Shown: positions 8,722-17,860 of the stretch, piece after piece
How the letters are laid out: each line of letters opens with the position of its first letter
Position numbering within the stretch: the first letter of the stretch is position 1
Source: Algorimicrobium hallyeonense
GTDB lineage: Bacteria > Bacteroidota > Bacteroidia > Flavobacteriales > Flavobacteriaceae
Direction of reading: 5' to 3'
Assembly: GCF_042657385.1 (NCBI RefSeq)
Contig: NZ_JBHSLA010000001.1
Coordinates: forward strand, 372,001 to 436,000
Length of the DNA: 64,000 nucleotides
The notes under the pieces: generated by a model
The model's database searches: none
What the model saw: the letters and a program-made list of their open reading frames with translations, nothing else
Told to the model about the DNA's origin: nothing
Position numbers and translations under genes: made by a program

Positions 8722-11700
8722 TTAATGTTTATTAATGGACAATCTGGTTGTAATTGCATCAAACGCAATTTCTATACCATCTTCAATTTTATCTTTTAAT
8801 TCTAATGTTTCGGTTAAGGTTTCTGCTTTAATATACGCTAAATTTTCAGAAACTGCCTCTAAAATTTCATCATGCTTTTGAATAGAAACACTAATTCTAT
8901 CCGTTACTTCAAAACCTGAATCTTTTCGTAAATTTTGAATGCGGTTAACTAGCTCACGAGCTATACCTTCATAACGTAATTCTTCAGAAATTGTTACATC
9001 TAAAGCAACTGTTAAGGTACCTTCATTTGCTACTAACCAACCTTCAATATCTTGAGAGGTAATTTCCACATCTGCGCGTTCTAAAGTAATGATTTTTCCG
9101 TTAATTTCAACATCAATCTCACCCTTTTGCTCAATTATTTTAATATGATTTGCATCAAACTGCTGTATGCTTTTCGCTATCAACTTCATGTCTTTACCAA
9201 AACGAGGCCCTAATGTTTTGAAGTTTGGTTTGATTTGCTTCACCAAAATTTCAGATGCATCTTCTAAAATTTCAATTTCCTTAATGTTAACCTCATGTTT
9301 GATAAGATTTGCAACCGCTAGAATTTCTTCCTTTTGTTGTTCATTATCCACTGGGATAATGATTTTCTGCAAAGGTTGACGCACTTTAATCTTCTCTTTG
9401 GCACGCAAGGACAACACTAAAGATGAAATGGTTTGAGCAGCCTCCATTTTTCGCTCTAAAGATTTATCAACGAAACGTTCATTAAACTTTGGAAAGTTGG
9501 ATAAATGCACACTTTCAAAGGTCTCTTTATTGGTAACTGCATTTAAATCCATATACAACCTATCCATAAAAAATGGCGCAATTGGAGCTCCCAGTTTAGC
9601 AATAGTTACCATACAGGTATAAAGTGTTTGATAAGCCGATATTTTATCCGTTTGGTAGTCGCCTTTCCAGAAACGTCTTCTACTTAAACGCACATACCAG
9701 TTACTCACATAATCTTGCGTGAAATCGGAAATGGCACGAGCCGCTCTTGTTGGCTCATATTCTGCGTAAAATGCATCTACTTTTTGAATAAGTGTATGTA
9801 ATTCCGAAAGGATCCATCGGTCTAATTCTGGACGTTCTTCTAATGGAATTTCCGCTTCTTCGTAAGTGAATTTATCTAAATTAGTATATAAACTGAAAAA
9901 CGAATAGGTATTGTAAAGTGTTCCGAAAAATTTACGTTTCACCTCTTCTATACCTTCTAAATCAAATTTTAAATTATCCCACGGATTGGCATTCGCAATC
10001 ATATACCAACGTGTGGCATCTGCTCCGTAAGTAGATAAGGTTTCAAATGGATCTGCAGCATTACCCAAACGTTTGGACATTTTCTGACCATTTTTATCTA
10101 AAACGAGTCCGTTAGAAACGACATTTTTATAAGCAACCGAATCGAACACCATGGTGCCAATAGCATGAAGCGTATAAAACCAACCTCTTGTTTGATCCAC
10201 ACCTTCCGCAATAAAATCGGCTGGAAAAGATTCGTTGTTATCAATTTTTTCTTTATTCTCAAATGGGTAATGCCATTGTGCATAAGGCATGGAGCCCGAA
10301 TCGAACCAAACATCAATTAAATCTGACTCACGATTCATAGGTTTTCCTGAAGGTGAAACTAACACGATTTTATCAACAATGTTTTTATGTAAATCTATTT
10401 TCGCATAATTTTCATCCAAATTGTTTCCGACTTCAAAATCTTCAAAAATAGCTTTTGCAAGCACACCGGCATCAACAGCTTTTGCCATTTCAGCTTTTAA
10501 TTCTTCCACCGAACCAATACAAATTTCTTCTTTTCCATCTTCTGTACGCCAGATTGGTAATGGAATTCCCCAATACCGGGAACGGGATAAATTCCAATCG
10601 TTTGCATTTGCTAACCAATTTCCAAAACGACCTGTTCCAGTAGATTTTGGTTTCCAATTAATGGTTTCGTTCAATTCAAACATTCTGTCCTTAACATCGG
10701 TAACTTTTATAAACCAAGAATCTAATGGATAGTATAGAATTGGTTTATCTGTTCGCCAGCAATTTGGATAACTGTGTTTATATTTTTCCACCTTAAAGGC
10801 TTTATTTTCTTCTTTTAATTTAATGGCTAGTTCCACATCTATAGAACGTTCTGGTGCTTCACCATCAGCATAGTATTCGTTTTTTACATATTTACCAGCA
10901 TATTCGCCCATTTCTGGACGGAATTTACCTTGCAAATTAACCAATGGCACTAAATTTCCATTTTCATCTTTTACTAACAATGGTGGAATTTCTGGTGTGG
11001 CTTGTTTAGCTACCAAGGCATCATCTGCTCCAAAGGTTGGTGCAGTGTGTACAATTCCGGTTCCATCTTCTGTAGTTACAAAATCGCCAGAGATAATACG
11101 GAATGCGTTTTCAGGATTATCATTTGGTAAGGCATACGGCAATAATTGCTCATAGGTAATACCTACTAAATCGGTTCCTTTAAATTCTTTAACTACAAAA
11201 TATGGAATCTTTTTATCGCCAGATTTATAATCTAATAATTCCGGTTTTGTTTCAACACGTTTAAATTTCCCATCAAATTGATTGTTAACTAGAGGTTTTG
11301 CCAATACCACATTTATAGGCTCAAACGTATATTGGTTATAAGTTTCAACTAAAACATAATCAATTTTTGGTCCAACCGTTAAGGCCGTGTTACTTGGCAA
11401 TGTCCAAGGTGTCGTTGTCCAAGCTAGAAAGTAAATATCACCTTCATCCTTTAAGAAATCTGGTAATGAGTTTTCATTTGCTTTAAACTGTGCTACAACT
11501 GTTGTATCTGTAACATCTTGATACGTTCCTGGTTGGTTTAACTCATGCGAGCTCAAGCCTGTTCCTGCTTTAGGCGAATAGGGCTGAATGGTATACCCTT
11601 TATAAATTAAGTTTTTATTATAAATTTCCTTTAATAACCACCAAACGGATTCCATATATTTTGGGTCGTAAGTTACATACGGATTGTCCATATCCACCCA

Positions 11701-12126
11701 GTAGCCCATTTTTTCAGTCAGATCGTTCCAAACGTCTGTATACCGCATAACCGCTTTACGGCAGGCTGCATTGTAATCTTCCACTGAAATAGTTTTACCA
11801 ATATCTTCTTTGGTAATACCTAATTCCTTTTCAACACCCAACTCAATAGGCAAACCATGTGTATCCCATCCAGCTTTACGTTTAACTTGATAGCCTTTCA
11901 TGGTTTTATAACGTGGAAAAATATCTTTAATAGCACGCGCTAAAACGTGATGTACACCTGGTAACCCGTTTGCTGAAGGTGGCCCTTCAAAAAACACAAA
12001 TGGTTCCGCTCCTTCACGTGTGGTAACACTTTTTTCAAATACGTTATGTTGCTTCCAATAATCAAGAATATTACTTGCTACTTGTGGCAAGTCAAGTCCT
12101 TTGTATTCAGGGAATTTATTACTCAT
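8722..12126 (-). CDS. ileS: Isoleucyl-tRNA synthetase, long (eukaryote-like) form with GVHH signature
   Basis: Charges tRNA-Ile with isoleucine. The enzyme is about 1134 residues, a length typical of IleRS type 2. The Rossmann catalytic domain is split by a CP1 editing domain (WTTTPWTLPSNTA near 240). The KMSKS loop is KMSKR at 682-686. The first class I signature, normally HxGH, reads G57-V58-H59-H60 in NGLPGVHHVLAR, a swap of positions one and three. ATG 12126 (MSNKFPEYKG) was preferred to 12138. No second ileS is in the window. Family knowledge: IleRS type 2 resists mupirocin, and the GxHH variant has been linked to hyper-resistance. Confidence 0.96.
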   Translation of the reverse strand: MSNKFPEYKGLDLPQVASNILDYWKQHNVFEKSVTTREGAEPFVFFEGPPSANGLPGVHHVLARAIKDIFPRYKTMKGYQVKRKAGWDTHGLPIELGVEKELGITKEDIGKTISVEDYNAACRKAVMRYTDVWNDLTEKMGYWVDMDNPYVTYDPKYMESVWWLLKEIYNKNLIYKGYTIQPYSPKAGTGLSSHELNQPGTYQDVTDTTVVAQFKANENSLPDFLKDEGDIYFLAWTTTPWTLPSNTALTVGPKIDYVLVETYNQYTFEPINVVLAKPLVNNQFDGKFKRVETKPELLDYKSGDKKIPYFVVKEFKGTDLVGITYEQLLPYALPNDNPENAFRIISGDFVTTEDGTGIVHTAPTFGADDALVAKQATPEIPPLLVKDENGNLVPLVNLQGKFRPEMGEYAGKYVKNEYYADGEAPERSIDVELAIKLKEENKAFKVEKYKHSYPNCWRTDKPILYYPLDSWFIKVTDVKDRMFELNETINWKPKSTGTGRFGNWLANANDWNLSRSRYWGIPLPIWRTEDGKEEICIGSVEELKAEMAKAVDAGVLAKAIFEDFEVGNNLDENYAKIDLHKNIVDKIVLVSPSGKPMNRESDLIDVWFDSGSMPYAQWHYPFENKEKIDNNESFPADFIAEGVDQTRGWFYTLHAIGTMVFDSVAYKNVVSNGLVLDKNGQKMSKRLGNAADPFETLSTYGADATRWYMIANANPWDNLKFDLEGIEEVKRKFFGTLYNTYSFFSLYTNLDKFTYEEAEIPLEERPELDRWILSELHTLIQKVDAFYAEYEPTRAARAISDFTQDYVSNWYVRLSRRRFWKGDYQTDKISAYQTLYTCMVTIAKLGAPIAPFFMDRLYMDLNAVTNKETFESVHLSNFPKFNERFVDKSLERKMEAAQTISSLVLSLRAKEKIKVRQPLQKIIIPVDNEQQKEEILAVANLIKHEVNIKEIEILEDASEILVKQIKPNFKTLGPRFGKDMKLIAKSIQQFDANHIKIIEQKGEIDVEINGKIITLERADVEITSQDIEGWLVANEGTLTVALDVTISEELRYEGIARELVNRIQNLRKDSGFEVTDRISVSIQKHDEILEAVSENLAYIKAETLTETLELKDKIEDGIEIAFDAITTRLSINKH

Positions 12127-12213
12127 AATTTCATTCATTCGTTTCGACCCGCGAAATTAATGATTTTTAGATAAATACCTGTTGAATTTAAAGCGAAATA
12201 GGGAAGAAAATGC

Positions 12214-12372
12214 TTAAAGTGTTATTATGGGTAAAAACTTTGGCCCTAAAACTAAAAACCAAAGTGCAAAACTCACAATTGAAGCGGGAAGTGCAATTAT
12301 TAAAATTTGCTTCTGCATGTATTTGTTACAAATGTTGAAAAACAGCATAAAAGCTATAATTAAAATTGCCAT
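12214..12372 (-). CDS. Small membrane protein or detached C-terminus of the upstream gene
   Basis: A 52-residue open frame starting at ATG 12372 with two strongly hydrophobic segments (AILIIAFMLFF and ALPASIVSFALWFLVL) ending in GPKFLPIITL. It is in the same reading frame as the 144-residue membrane protein upstream; the only break is one TGA at 12391-12393, and six further sense codons lie before this ATG. It is either a separate small membrane protein or the last two membrane segments of a roughly 200-residue protein interrupted by a nonsense mutation. No function can be assigned. Confidence 0.5.
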   Translation of the reverse strand: MAILIIAFMLFFNICNKYMQKQILIIALPASIVSFALWFLVLGPKFLPIITL

Positions 12373-12390
12373 ATTCTTCAGAAAACTTAT

Positions 12391-12825
12391 TCATTCAGGT
12401 AGCGTTTCTATTGCGACATATTTAGCAATTAAAATATAATCTAGCAGCCGTTCTAGCGTATCAAATAATTGGAAAGAAAAAACGGCTAACAAAATCCAAT
12501 CAATAAGCTTGAAATCCTGTTTGTCACGGATGCGTTTGAATAAAATTACTGAAGCAACAACTGAAAAAATATAAATAAAGTAAAATACAACCGAATGAAA
12601 AAACTCAAATCGGTCACCTAAAACTTTTTGAGTCTCCAAGATTTCTTGACAGCCTATTAAAAACCCTAAATAATTGTAAGTATAAATGTCTGATATAGTT
12701 CCTGAATGTAAAATAGCATCCGAAACTATATAAATTAAATTATAGAACTGGGTTTTAATAGGAAAAAAGAGCAAAAACAAACACAAAATAAACACATGCG
12801 ATTTTGAAATTTGAAACGCTTTCAT
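12391..12825 (-). CDS. Hypothetical membrane protein, possibly truncated by in-frame TGA
   Basis: A 144-residue protein with hydrophobic segments near residues 7-23, 65-90 and 100-120. No recognised family. ATG 12825 (MKAFQISK) is preferred; ATG 12864 would overlap the end of radA by 29 bp. Its TGA stop is followed in frame, without another stop, by 58 more codons coding two membrane segments, so it may be the N-terminal part of a longer polytopic protein. It lies directly downstream of radA on the same strand. Confidence 0.6.
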   Translation of the reverse strand: MKAFQISKSHVFILCLFLLFFPIKTQFYNLIYIVSDAILHSGTISDIYTYNYLGFLIGCQEILETQKVLGDRFEFFHSVVFYFIYIFSVVASVILFKRIRDKQDFKLIDWILLAVFSFQLFDTLERLLDYILIAKYVAIETLPE

Positions 12826-12835
12826 AAAAATATTA

Positions 12836-14197
12836 TTACACAATAAACCCAACCAAATCTTCAATTTTAGAAATCAATTGGATTTTTATGGTCATATTTT
12901 TTAAGGAAATCTTATTGTATTTAGACACAAATATGGTTGAAAACCCTAATTTTTCAGCTTCTAAAATGCGCTGTTCCACACGTTGCACTGGTCGGATTTC
13001 TCCAGATAATCCAACTTCGGCAGCAAAACAATAATCTCTTGGCAAAGATACATCTTCATTAGAGGATAAAATAGCGGCAACCACCGCTAAATCGATAGCA
13101 GGATCATCTACAGTTATACCTCCTGTAATATTTAAAAACACATCCTTAGCACCTAAACGAAAACCTGCCCGTTTTTCTAAAACCGCTAATAACATGTTTA
13201 ATCGTTTGGCGTTAAAGCCTGTTGCACTCCGTTGTGGTGTTCCATAAACCGCTGTACTGACCAAAGCCTGAACTTCAATCATGAGCGGGCGCATACCCTC
13301 TAAAGTTGCTGAAATAGCATTACCTGATAAGTCTTCGTCCTTTTTAGAGATAAGAATTTCCGAAGGGTTTGAAACTTCACGCAACCCAGAACCTTGCATT
13401 TCATAAATACCTAGTTCGTTGGTGGAACCAAATCGATTTTTGTTAGCCCGTAAAATGCGAAAAACATGATTCCGATCGCCTTCAAATTGCAAAACCGTAT
13501 CCACCATGTGTTCCAAAATTTTAGGACCGGCAATATTTCCGTCTTTGGTAATATGACCAATTAAAACAACAGGTGTGGCGGTTTCTTTAGCAAATTTTAT
13601 CAGTTCTGTTGTACATTCCTTAATTTGCGAGATACTTCCGGACGAGGATTCGATATAATCACTATGCAAGGTTTGAATAGAATCTACCACCACGATATCG
13701 GGTTCTAGCTCTTCAATTTGCTTAAAGATATTTTGCGTTTTTGTTTCGGTTAGAATGTAGCAATTATTACTATTTGGATTAATACGTTCGGCACGCATTT
13801 TTATTTGTTTCTGGCTTTCTTCACCTGAAATATACAATGTTTTATAAGGCAATTTTAAAGCTATCTGCAGCAACAAGGTGCTTTTTCCAATTCCGGGTTC
13901 ACCACCTAAAAGGGTTAAAGATCCTGGTACAATGCCACCACCTAGAACGCGGTTAAATTCGGCGTCGCCTGTTTGCATTCGAGCTTCTTGTGATGCATCA
14001 ATCTCATTAATTAATAAGGGCTTGGAAACGCGTTTTTTATTTGTAGATGTTGGTGTTTTCCAATCACTTTTTTCCGGTTTCTGAAGAACTTCTTCCGCAA
14101 TGGTATTCCACTCCTTACAAGCCGTACATTGCCCTTGCCATTTGCTGTATTGTGAACCACAATTCTGACAAAAAAATGTTGTTTTTACTTTAGCCAT
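12836..14197 (-). CDS. radA: DNA repair protein RadA (Sms)
   Basis: RadA is a RecA-like ATPase helicase that promotes branch migration in recombination intermediates. The protein is 453 residues, the normal length. An N-terminal C4 zinc finger uses Cys10, Cys13, Cys24 and Cys27. Walker A is GGEPGIGKST near 91-100, Walker B around VVVDSIQTL, and the RadA-specific KNRFG motif is present (NKNRFGST). A Lon-protease-like C-terminal domain (VDDPAIDLAVVAAILSS) follows, without the Lon catalytic serine. It lies 39 bp downstream of the esterase-like gene on the same strand. Confidence 0.96.
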   Translation of the reverse strand: MAKVKTTFFCQNCGSQYSKWQGQCTACKEWNTIAEEVLQKPEKSDWKTPTSTNKKRVSKPLLINEIDASQEARMQTGDAEFNRVLGGGIVPGSLTLLGGEPGIGKSTLLLQIALKLPYKTLYISGEESQKQIKMRAERINPNSNNCYILTETKTQNIFKQIEELEPDIVVVDSIQTLHSDYIESSSGSISQIKECTTELIKFAKETATPVVLIGHITKDGNIAGPKILEHMVDTVLQFEGDRNHVFRILRANKNRFGSTNELGIYEMQGSGLREVSNPSEILISKKDEDLSGNAISATLEGMRPLMIEVQALVSTAVYGTPQRSATGFNAKRLNMLLAVLEKRAGFRLGAKDVFLNITGGITVDDPAIDLAVVAAILSSNEDVSLPRDYCFAAEVGLSGEIRPVQRVEQRILEAEKLGFSTIFVSKYNKISLKNMTIKIQLISKIEDLVGFIV

Positions 14198-14236
14198 ATT
14201 TATTTCCTATAAAAATCGGAATCTTTTCTATTGCGT

Positions 14237-15385
14237 TTAATACCCGAAATCCGCTTTAATAGCATCTGCACGACGTAACATTTCATCTTTCGTTATACCA
14301 CCAATTTCTTGCAAAACAAATGCTGTTTGATAGGCTTTCATAGCGCGCTTCGGCTCGCCTGTTTCTTCATAAAAACGGGCTATATAATAGTTTCCTAAAA
14401 GCGTGTCTGGATATTCTTTACGGGCTATCTTCCCTAATTCTTCGAAATATTCAAATTTTTCAGATTTGTTGATAGCGGCTTCAATGGCATTAAAATCGTT
14501 TATTAAAATAGGCTTATCAATATCAAATAAATCCTGAATGGCTTGATATTTCTCTGTTAAATACGTGACTGGCGACCCTTCTAACTTAAGAATGGTATCC
14601 TTATATTCCGTTTTGCTGATAGGTTGGAATACAAAGAAAATATCTTCTAAAGCATTTGGTATAGCATGAGCTGGTAATGCGTAATGTGATGCTTTGTCAA
14701 ACGAATCAAAAGAATATAAGAAGTTTTTATTTTCTACTCCTGAAATAGCGGTATTTAAGGCGTCTGTGCTTTCTTTAAGTTTCGCAATATCATTAGTCGA
14801 AGTTGCTAAATAATAAAATATTTTGGTTTCAATCTTCGGTAGTTTCTCGGTTAAATAGGCTTGCATATCTGGTGCTAAATCTGGGCTAATAGCTATGTAA
14901 GCTTGAAATAAAGGTTGCCCTTTTAATAGAAAATAATTCATAAAATTTGCTGTACGATCATGACCAATAATCACACGAAAATTAACGGTTCGATAGGTAT
15001 CATTAATATAAGATAACAATTCCATACCTAGAAACTCATAGAATGCAGCACCTGTTTCAATTGGCAGGGAGTTTTGTTCCGAATACAAAACATCAGCAGA
15101 GCGCGTACTGACCTGATTGACACCAACTACAATACTTTCTGGCATATCCTCCCAATAGGAATAATAGTCTACATTTCCTGCTACGGCTTCAAACATATAA
15201 TCGCCATCCAAGACCACAATTACAGGGTAAGATTTATCGGTATTTGCATCATAACCACGTGGCAATTGCACTTTAATTTCACGCGTTTCTCCTAATTTAG
15301 AAGATTGAAGCGGATGATAAATGACTTGCGACTGTATAGTAGAAATACTAAAAAAAAGGACAAATAGGAAGGCTAGTTTTTTCAT
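14237..15385 (-). CDS. Exported esterase-fold (alpha/beta hydrolase) protein with altered nucleophile, TPR-like C-terminus
   Basis: A 382-residue protein with a signal peptide (about 1-19). The N-terminal two thirds resemble the esterase D/Fes family (VQLPRGYDANTDKSYPVIVVLDGDYMF). At the nucleophile elbow, where G-x-S-x-G is expected, the sequence is GHDRT, placing Asp143 where serine should be. The last 70 residues look like a tetratricopeptide pair (YYIARFYEETGEPKRAMKAYQTA). It may be inactive as an esterase or use Asp; a binding role is possible. Neighbours do not reveal a pathway. Confidence 0.75.
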   Translation of the reverse strand: MKKLAFLFVLFFSISTIQSQVIYHPLQSSKLGETREIKVQLPRGYDANTDKSYPVIVVLDGDYMFEAVAGNVDYYSYWEDMPESIVVGVNQVSTRSADVLYSEQNSLPIETGAAFYEFLGMELLSYINDTYRTVNFRVIIGHDRTANFMNYFLLKGQPLFQAYIAISPDLAPDMQAYLTEKLPKIETKIFYYLATSTNDIAKLKESTDALNTAISGVENKNFLYSFDSFDKASHYALPAHAIPNALEDIFFVFQPISKTEYKDTILKLEGSPVTYLTEKYQAIQDLFDIDKPILINDFNAIEAAINKSEKFEYFEELGKIARKEYPDTLLGNYYIARFYEETGEPKRAMKAYQTAFVLQEIGGITKDEMLRRADAIKADFGY

Positions 15386-15556
15386 GTGTATATTTTTATT
15401 ATTTTTTTAATTGTCACATGCTTTTCGCTATTAATTGGCATCTAAATTGATAAACCGTTTAGCATGCTTGTTTCATAATAAAGCATTAAAATATTTAGGG
15501 CAAGTTATGAAAATAAGCCTAAATAATTAATCCTATTAAAAAGAAAATAAAATGAC

Positions 15557-16537
15557 CTAGTCCTTGGAATCTATTTGGTGTGGCACCTTATTTCTATTGA
15601 AAATAGGCAAGTATAATAAGGATAAGCCACCAAATAAAATTATGAGTAAGGTTTGGGAGGTCCAAATAATCCACCCAAAAGCAATACTTGGTGCTTCGGG
15701 AATAGCAAAAATTGAAAATGCCGCATAAATAGCAATTGGGTACGAGCCAATGCCACCATTGGTAGCTGCAATACTGAAGGTAGCAGAAATAAAACCAATT
15801 AAAATAGCGCCAAGCGTTATACCATTTAAAGCTTCAACCGAAAATGAAGTAGTATAAAACATCAGCACATACATAGACCAAATGAAAACGGTATGGAATA
15901 AAAATGCCCATTTCTTTTTCATTTTAAAAATACTCAATGCGCCTTCTGCGAGACCTTTTACAAAGTTTTTTATTTTTAATCCGAAACCAGTTTTGCTTTT
16001 TCGGATATAAAAAATAAAAACCCCTAAAAGCAAAATAGCCAATAAAAGATAAATAAGTAAGTTTTTAGGATTAAAACGCTCTATAAAAAAGGCTACGATA
16101 TAATCGAATTGCAAAAACAGGGTGATTCCAATGATGACTAACAGCATAATTAAATCTGCAAAACGTTCGGCTACAATGGAACCAAAACCTTTTTCAAAAG
16201 GAACACCTTCATAGGTTGTTAATATAGACGCTCTAGCAACTTCACCTGCGCGAGGAATGGTATAATTGATAAGATAAGCCGAAAAAACAGCCATAAAACT
16301 ATTAGCAAACCGCACTTTATAACCCATAGGCTCTAGCTGAAATAACCAACGATAGGATCGAGACAGGTGACTTAAAAGTCCGAAAAACATACCCAACGTT
16401 ATATAAAAGTAGTTGGCATTTTTAAAATAATCTAGCAATTGGGACAGCGGCACTTTGGATAAAGAATACCATATTAAAAAAACTCCCAACAGAATTGGGA
16501 GTATAATTTTAAGATATTTTTTTAGTGCAGGGTTCAC
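15557..16537 (-). CDS. Lysylphosphatidylglycerol synthase-like flippase domain protein (UPF0104)
   Basis: A 326-residue polytopic inner-membrane protein with about eight membrane segments and the family landmarks YSLSKVPL, PRAGEVARASIL (near 92-103) and ATNGGIGSYPIAIY. The family includes the flippase half of MprF and archaeal AglD; stand-alone bacterial members generally have no assigned substrate. There is no soluble aminoacyl-transferase domain here. It follows panD by 3 bp, in the panC-panD operon, although no functional link to pantothenate is evident. Confidence 0.85.
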   Translation of the reverse strand: MNPALKKYLKIILPILLGVFLIWYSLSKVPLSQLLDYFKNANYFYITLGMFFGLLSHLSRSYRWLFQLEPMGYKVRFANSFMAVFSAYLINYTIPRAGEVARASILTTYEGVPFEKGFGSIVAERFADLIMLLVIIGITLFLQFDYIVAFFIERFNPKNLLIYLLLAILLLGVFIFYIRKSKTGFGLKIKNFVKGLAEGALSIFKMKKKWAFLFHTVFIWSMYVLMFYTTSFSVEALNGITLGAILIGFISATFSIAATNGGIGSYPIAIYAAFSIFAIPEAPSIAFGWIIWTSQTLLIILFGGLSLLYLPIFNRNKVPHQIDSKD

Positions 16538-16540
16538 TAC

Positions 16541-16891
16541 TTATTGCAATAGATTATTGTCTTCATTAGGGAAAACTAAAGATGGTTTAAATACTTTAGC
16601 TTCTTCAATATCCATAAAAGCGTAGGTAATTAGAATTAAAATATCACCTGGAGATACTTTTCGCGCTGCAGCACCATTAAGGGTGATTTCACCGCTATTT
16701 CGTGGCCCAGGGATACAATAGGTTTCTAAACGTTCGCCATTATTGTTATTCACAATTTGTACTTTTTCACCTTGAATAATATTGGCAGCTTCCATTAAAT
16801 CTTCGTCAATGGTAATACTACCAATATAATGAAGTTCGGCACCTGTACATTTTACGCGGTGAATTTTAGATTTTACGACTTGAATTTGCAT
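16541..16891 (-). CDS. panD: Aspartate 1-decarboxylase
   Basis: Makes beta-alanine from aspartate for pantothenate synthesis, using a pyruvoyl group generated by self-cleavage. The 116-residue proenzyme has the cleavage site Gly24-Ser25 (YIGSITID), Lys9 in the active site and the conserved ETYCIPGPRNSGEI segment with the catalytic tyrosine. It follows panC by 13 bp and precedes the flippase-like gene by 3 bp. Its product is the substrate of PanC, so the pair forms the final step of pantothenate synthesis. Confidence 0.96.
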   Translation of the reverse strand: MQIQVVKSKIHRVKCTGAELHYIGSITIDEDLMEAANIIQGEKVQIVNNNNGERLETYCIPGPRNSGEITLNGAAARKVSPGDILILITYAFMDIEEAKVFKPSLVFPNEDNNLLQ

Positions 16892-16895
16892 ATGG

Positions 16896-16903
16896 CAAAG
16901 ATA
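16896..16903 (-). promoter_or_regulatory. Possible internal -7 element before panD
   Basis: Minus-strand reading is TATCTTTG, matching TAnnTTTG, 4 nt upstream of the panD ATG and overlapping the end of panC. It could give a nearly leaderless panD transcript. No -33 TTG was identified, so this is tentative. Confidence 0.3.
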
Positions 16904-16904
16904 A

Positions 16905-17753
16905 TTAATTTAATGCGATATTATCAATTAGTCTAATATCGTCCGCATAGACCGCTATAAAGGCTCTATACGTTTTGGTTTTTGATTTTCTTGAAACTGG
17001 TTTCAGCGTTTCTTCGTCCGCAATTATAAAATACTCTAACTGTAATAAGTTATGATTACTAAACGCGTTTTCAACCCACTCCGTAACATATTTAGCACTT
17101 TTTGTGCCAAACTGTTTTTTGGCAGATTTTAGCGTTTTATAGATAAATGGTGCTGCTATTTTATACTCTGGTTTTAAGCGTTCGTTTCTGGAGCTTAATG
17201 CCAAACCATCTGTACCTCTAAGAATTGGACATCCGTGTATAGTAACAGGAATTTGATGTTTTTCAACCAATTTTTTGATAATTGCTAATTGCTGAAAATC
17301 CTTTTGTCCAAAATAGGCATGATCTGGTTTAACTATTTCAAATAAGCGCTTAACAATGGTACCAACCCCATCAAAATGGCCTTCGCGAAAACGCCCTTCC
17401 ATTTCAAATTCCAAACCGTCAAAGCTAAAATGTTCTGCTTTGGTTTCTGTTTCATAAATATCAGAAACTTCAGGCGCATAAATTATAATTTGGTTTGAAA
17501 CTGTATTTAAAAGTTCGGTGTCGCGCGCTAATGTTCGCGGGTAATTATTTAAGTCGGTTGCATTATCAAACTGCGTAGGATTCACAAAAATACTGACAAC
17601 TACAAAGTCATTTTCCTGGAGCGCCTTTGAAACCAAAGACAAATGTCCTTGGTGCAATGCTCCCATGGTTGGTACAAAACCAATACTAAACTGCTGGTCT
17701 TTTAGACCTTGCAAATGTTTTTCAACTTGCCTCTTTTCTGTAAAAACAATCAC
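16905..17753 (-). CDS. panC: Pantothenate synthetase (pantoate-beta-alanine ligase)
   Basis: Joins pantoate and beta-alanine with ATP to make pantothenate, the coenzyme A precursor. The 282-residue protein has the HIGH-type signature PTMGALHQGHLSL near 29-41, the pantoate-binding FVNPTQF segment, YFGQKDFQQ, and the KMSKS-like loop LSSRN near 187-191. It is first in the panC-panD-flippase transcription unit and divergent from the starch-synthase-like gene. Confidence 0.97.
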   Translation of the reverse strand: MIVFTEKRQVEKHLQGLKDQQFSIGFVPTMGALHQGHLSLVSKALQENDFVVVSIFVNPTQFDNATDLNNYPRTLARDTELLNTVSNQIIIYAPEVSDIYETETKAEHFSFDGLEFEMEGRFREGHFDGVGTIVKRLFEIVKPDHAYFGQKDFQQLAIIKKLVEKHQIPVTIHGCPILRGTDGLALSSRNERLKPEYKIAAPFIYKTLKSAKKQFGTKSAKYVTEWVENAFSNHNLLQLEYFIIADEETLKPVSRKSKTKTYRAFIAVYADDIRLIDNIALN

Positions 17754-17813
17754 TTAATAAAAATTTAACGCGTGCAAACTTAATATTTTACGGGCAATTA
17801 GCATAAAATTTTG

Positions 17814-17821
17814 TAATTTTG
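17814..17821 (+). promoter_or_regulatory. Predicted -7 element for the starch-synthase-like/DUF4270/glmS unit
   Basis: TAATTTTG matches TAnnTTTG and lies 39 nt before the ATG at 17861. A TTG at the -33 position was not found. Confidence 0.5.
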
Positions 17822-17860
17822 CGTGTTTTTTATTTTGAACTTCAAAAGCTATTTAATATT

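Noticed and set aside
10421..10732. Open frames on the strand opposite ileS
   Set aside because: They are antisense to a highly conserved gene, have no family resemblance, and lack promoter elements.
15386..15556. Regulatory element between the esterase-like and flippase-like genes
   Set aside because: No hairpin, consensus promoter or repeat could be supported; I see nothing definite in it.
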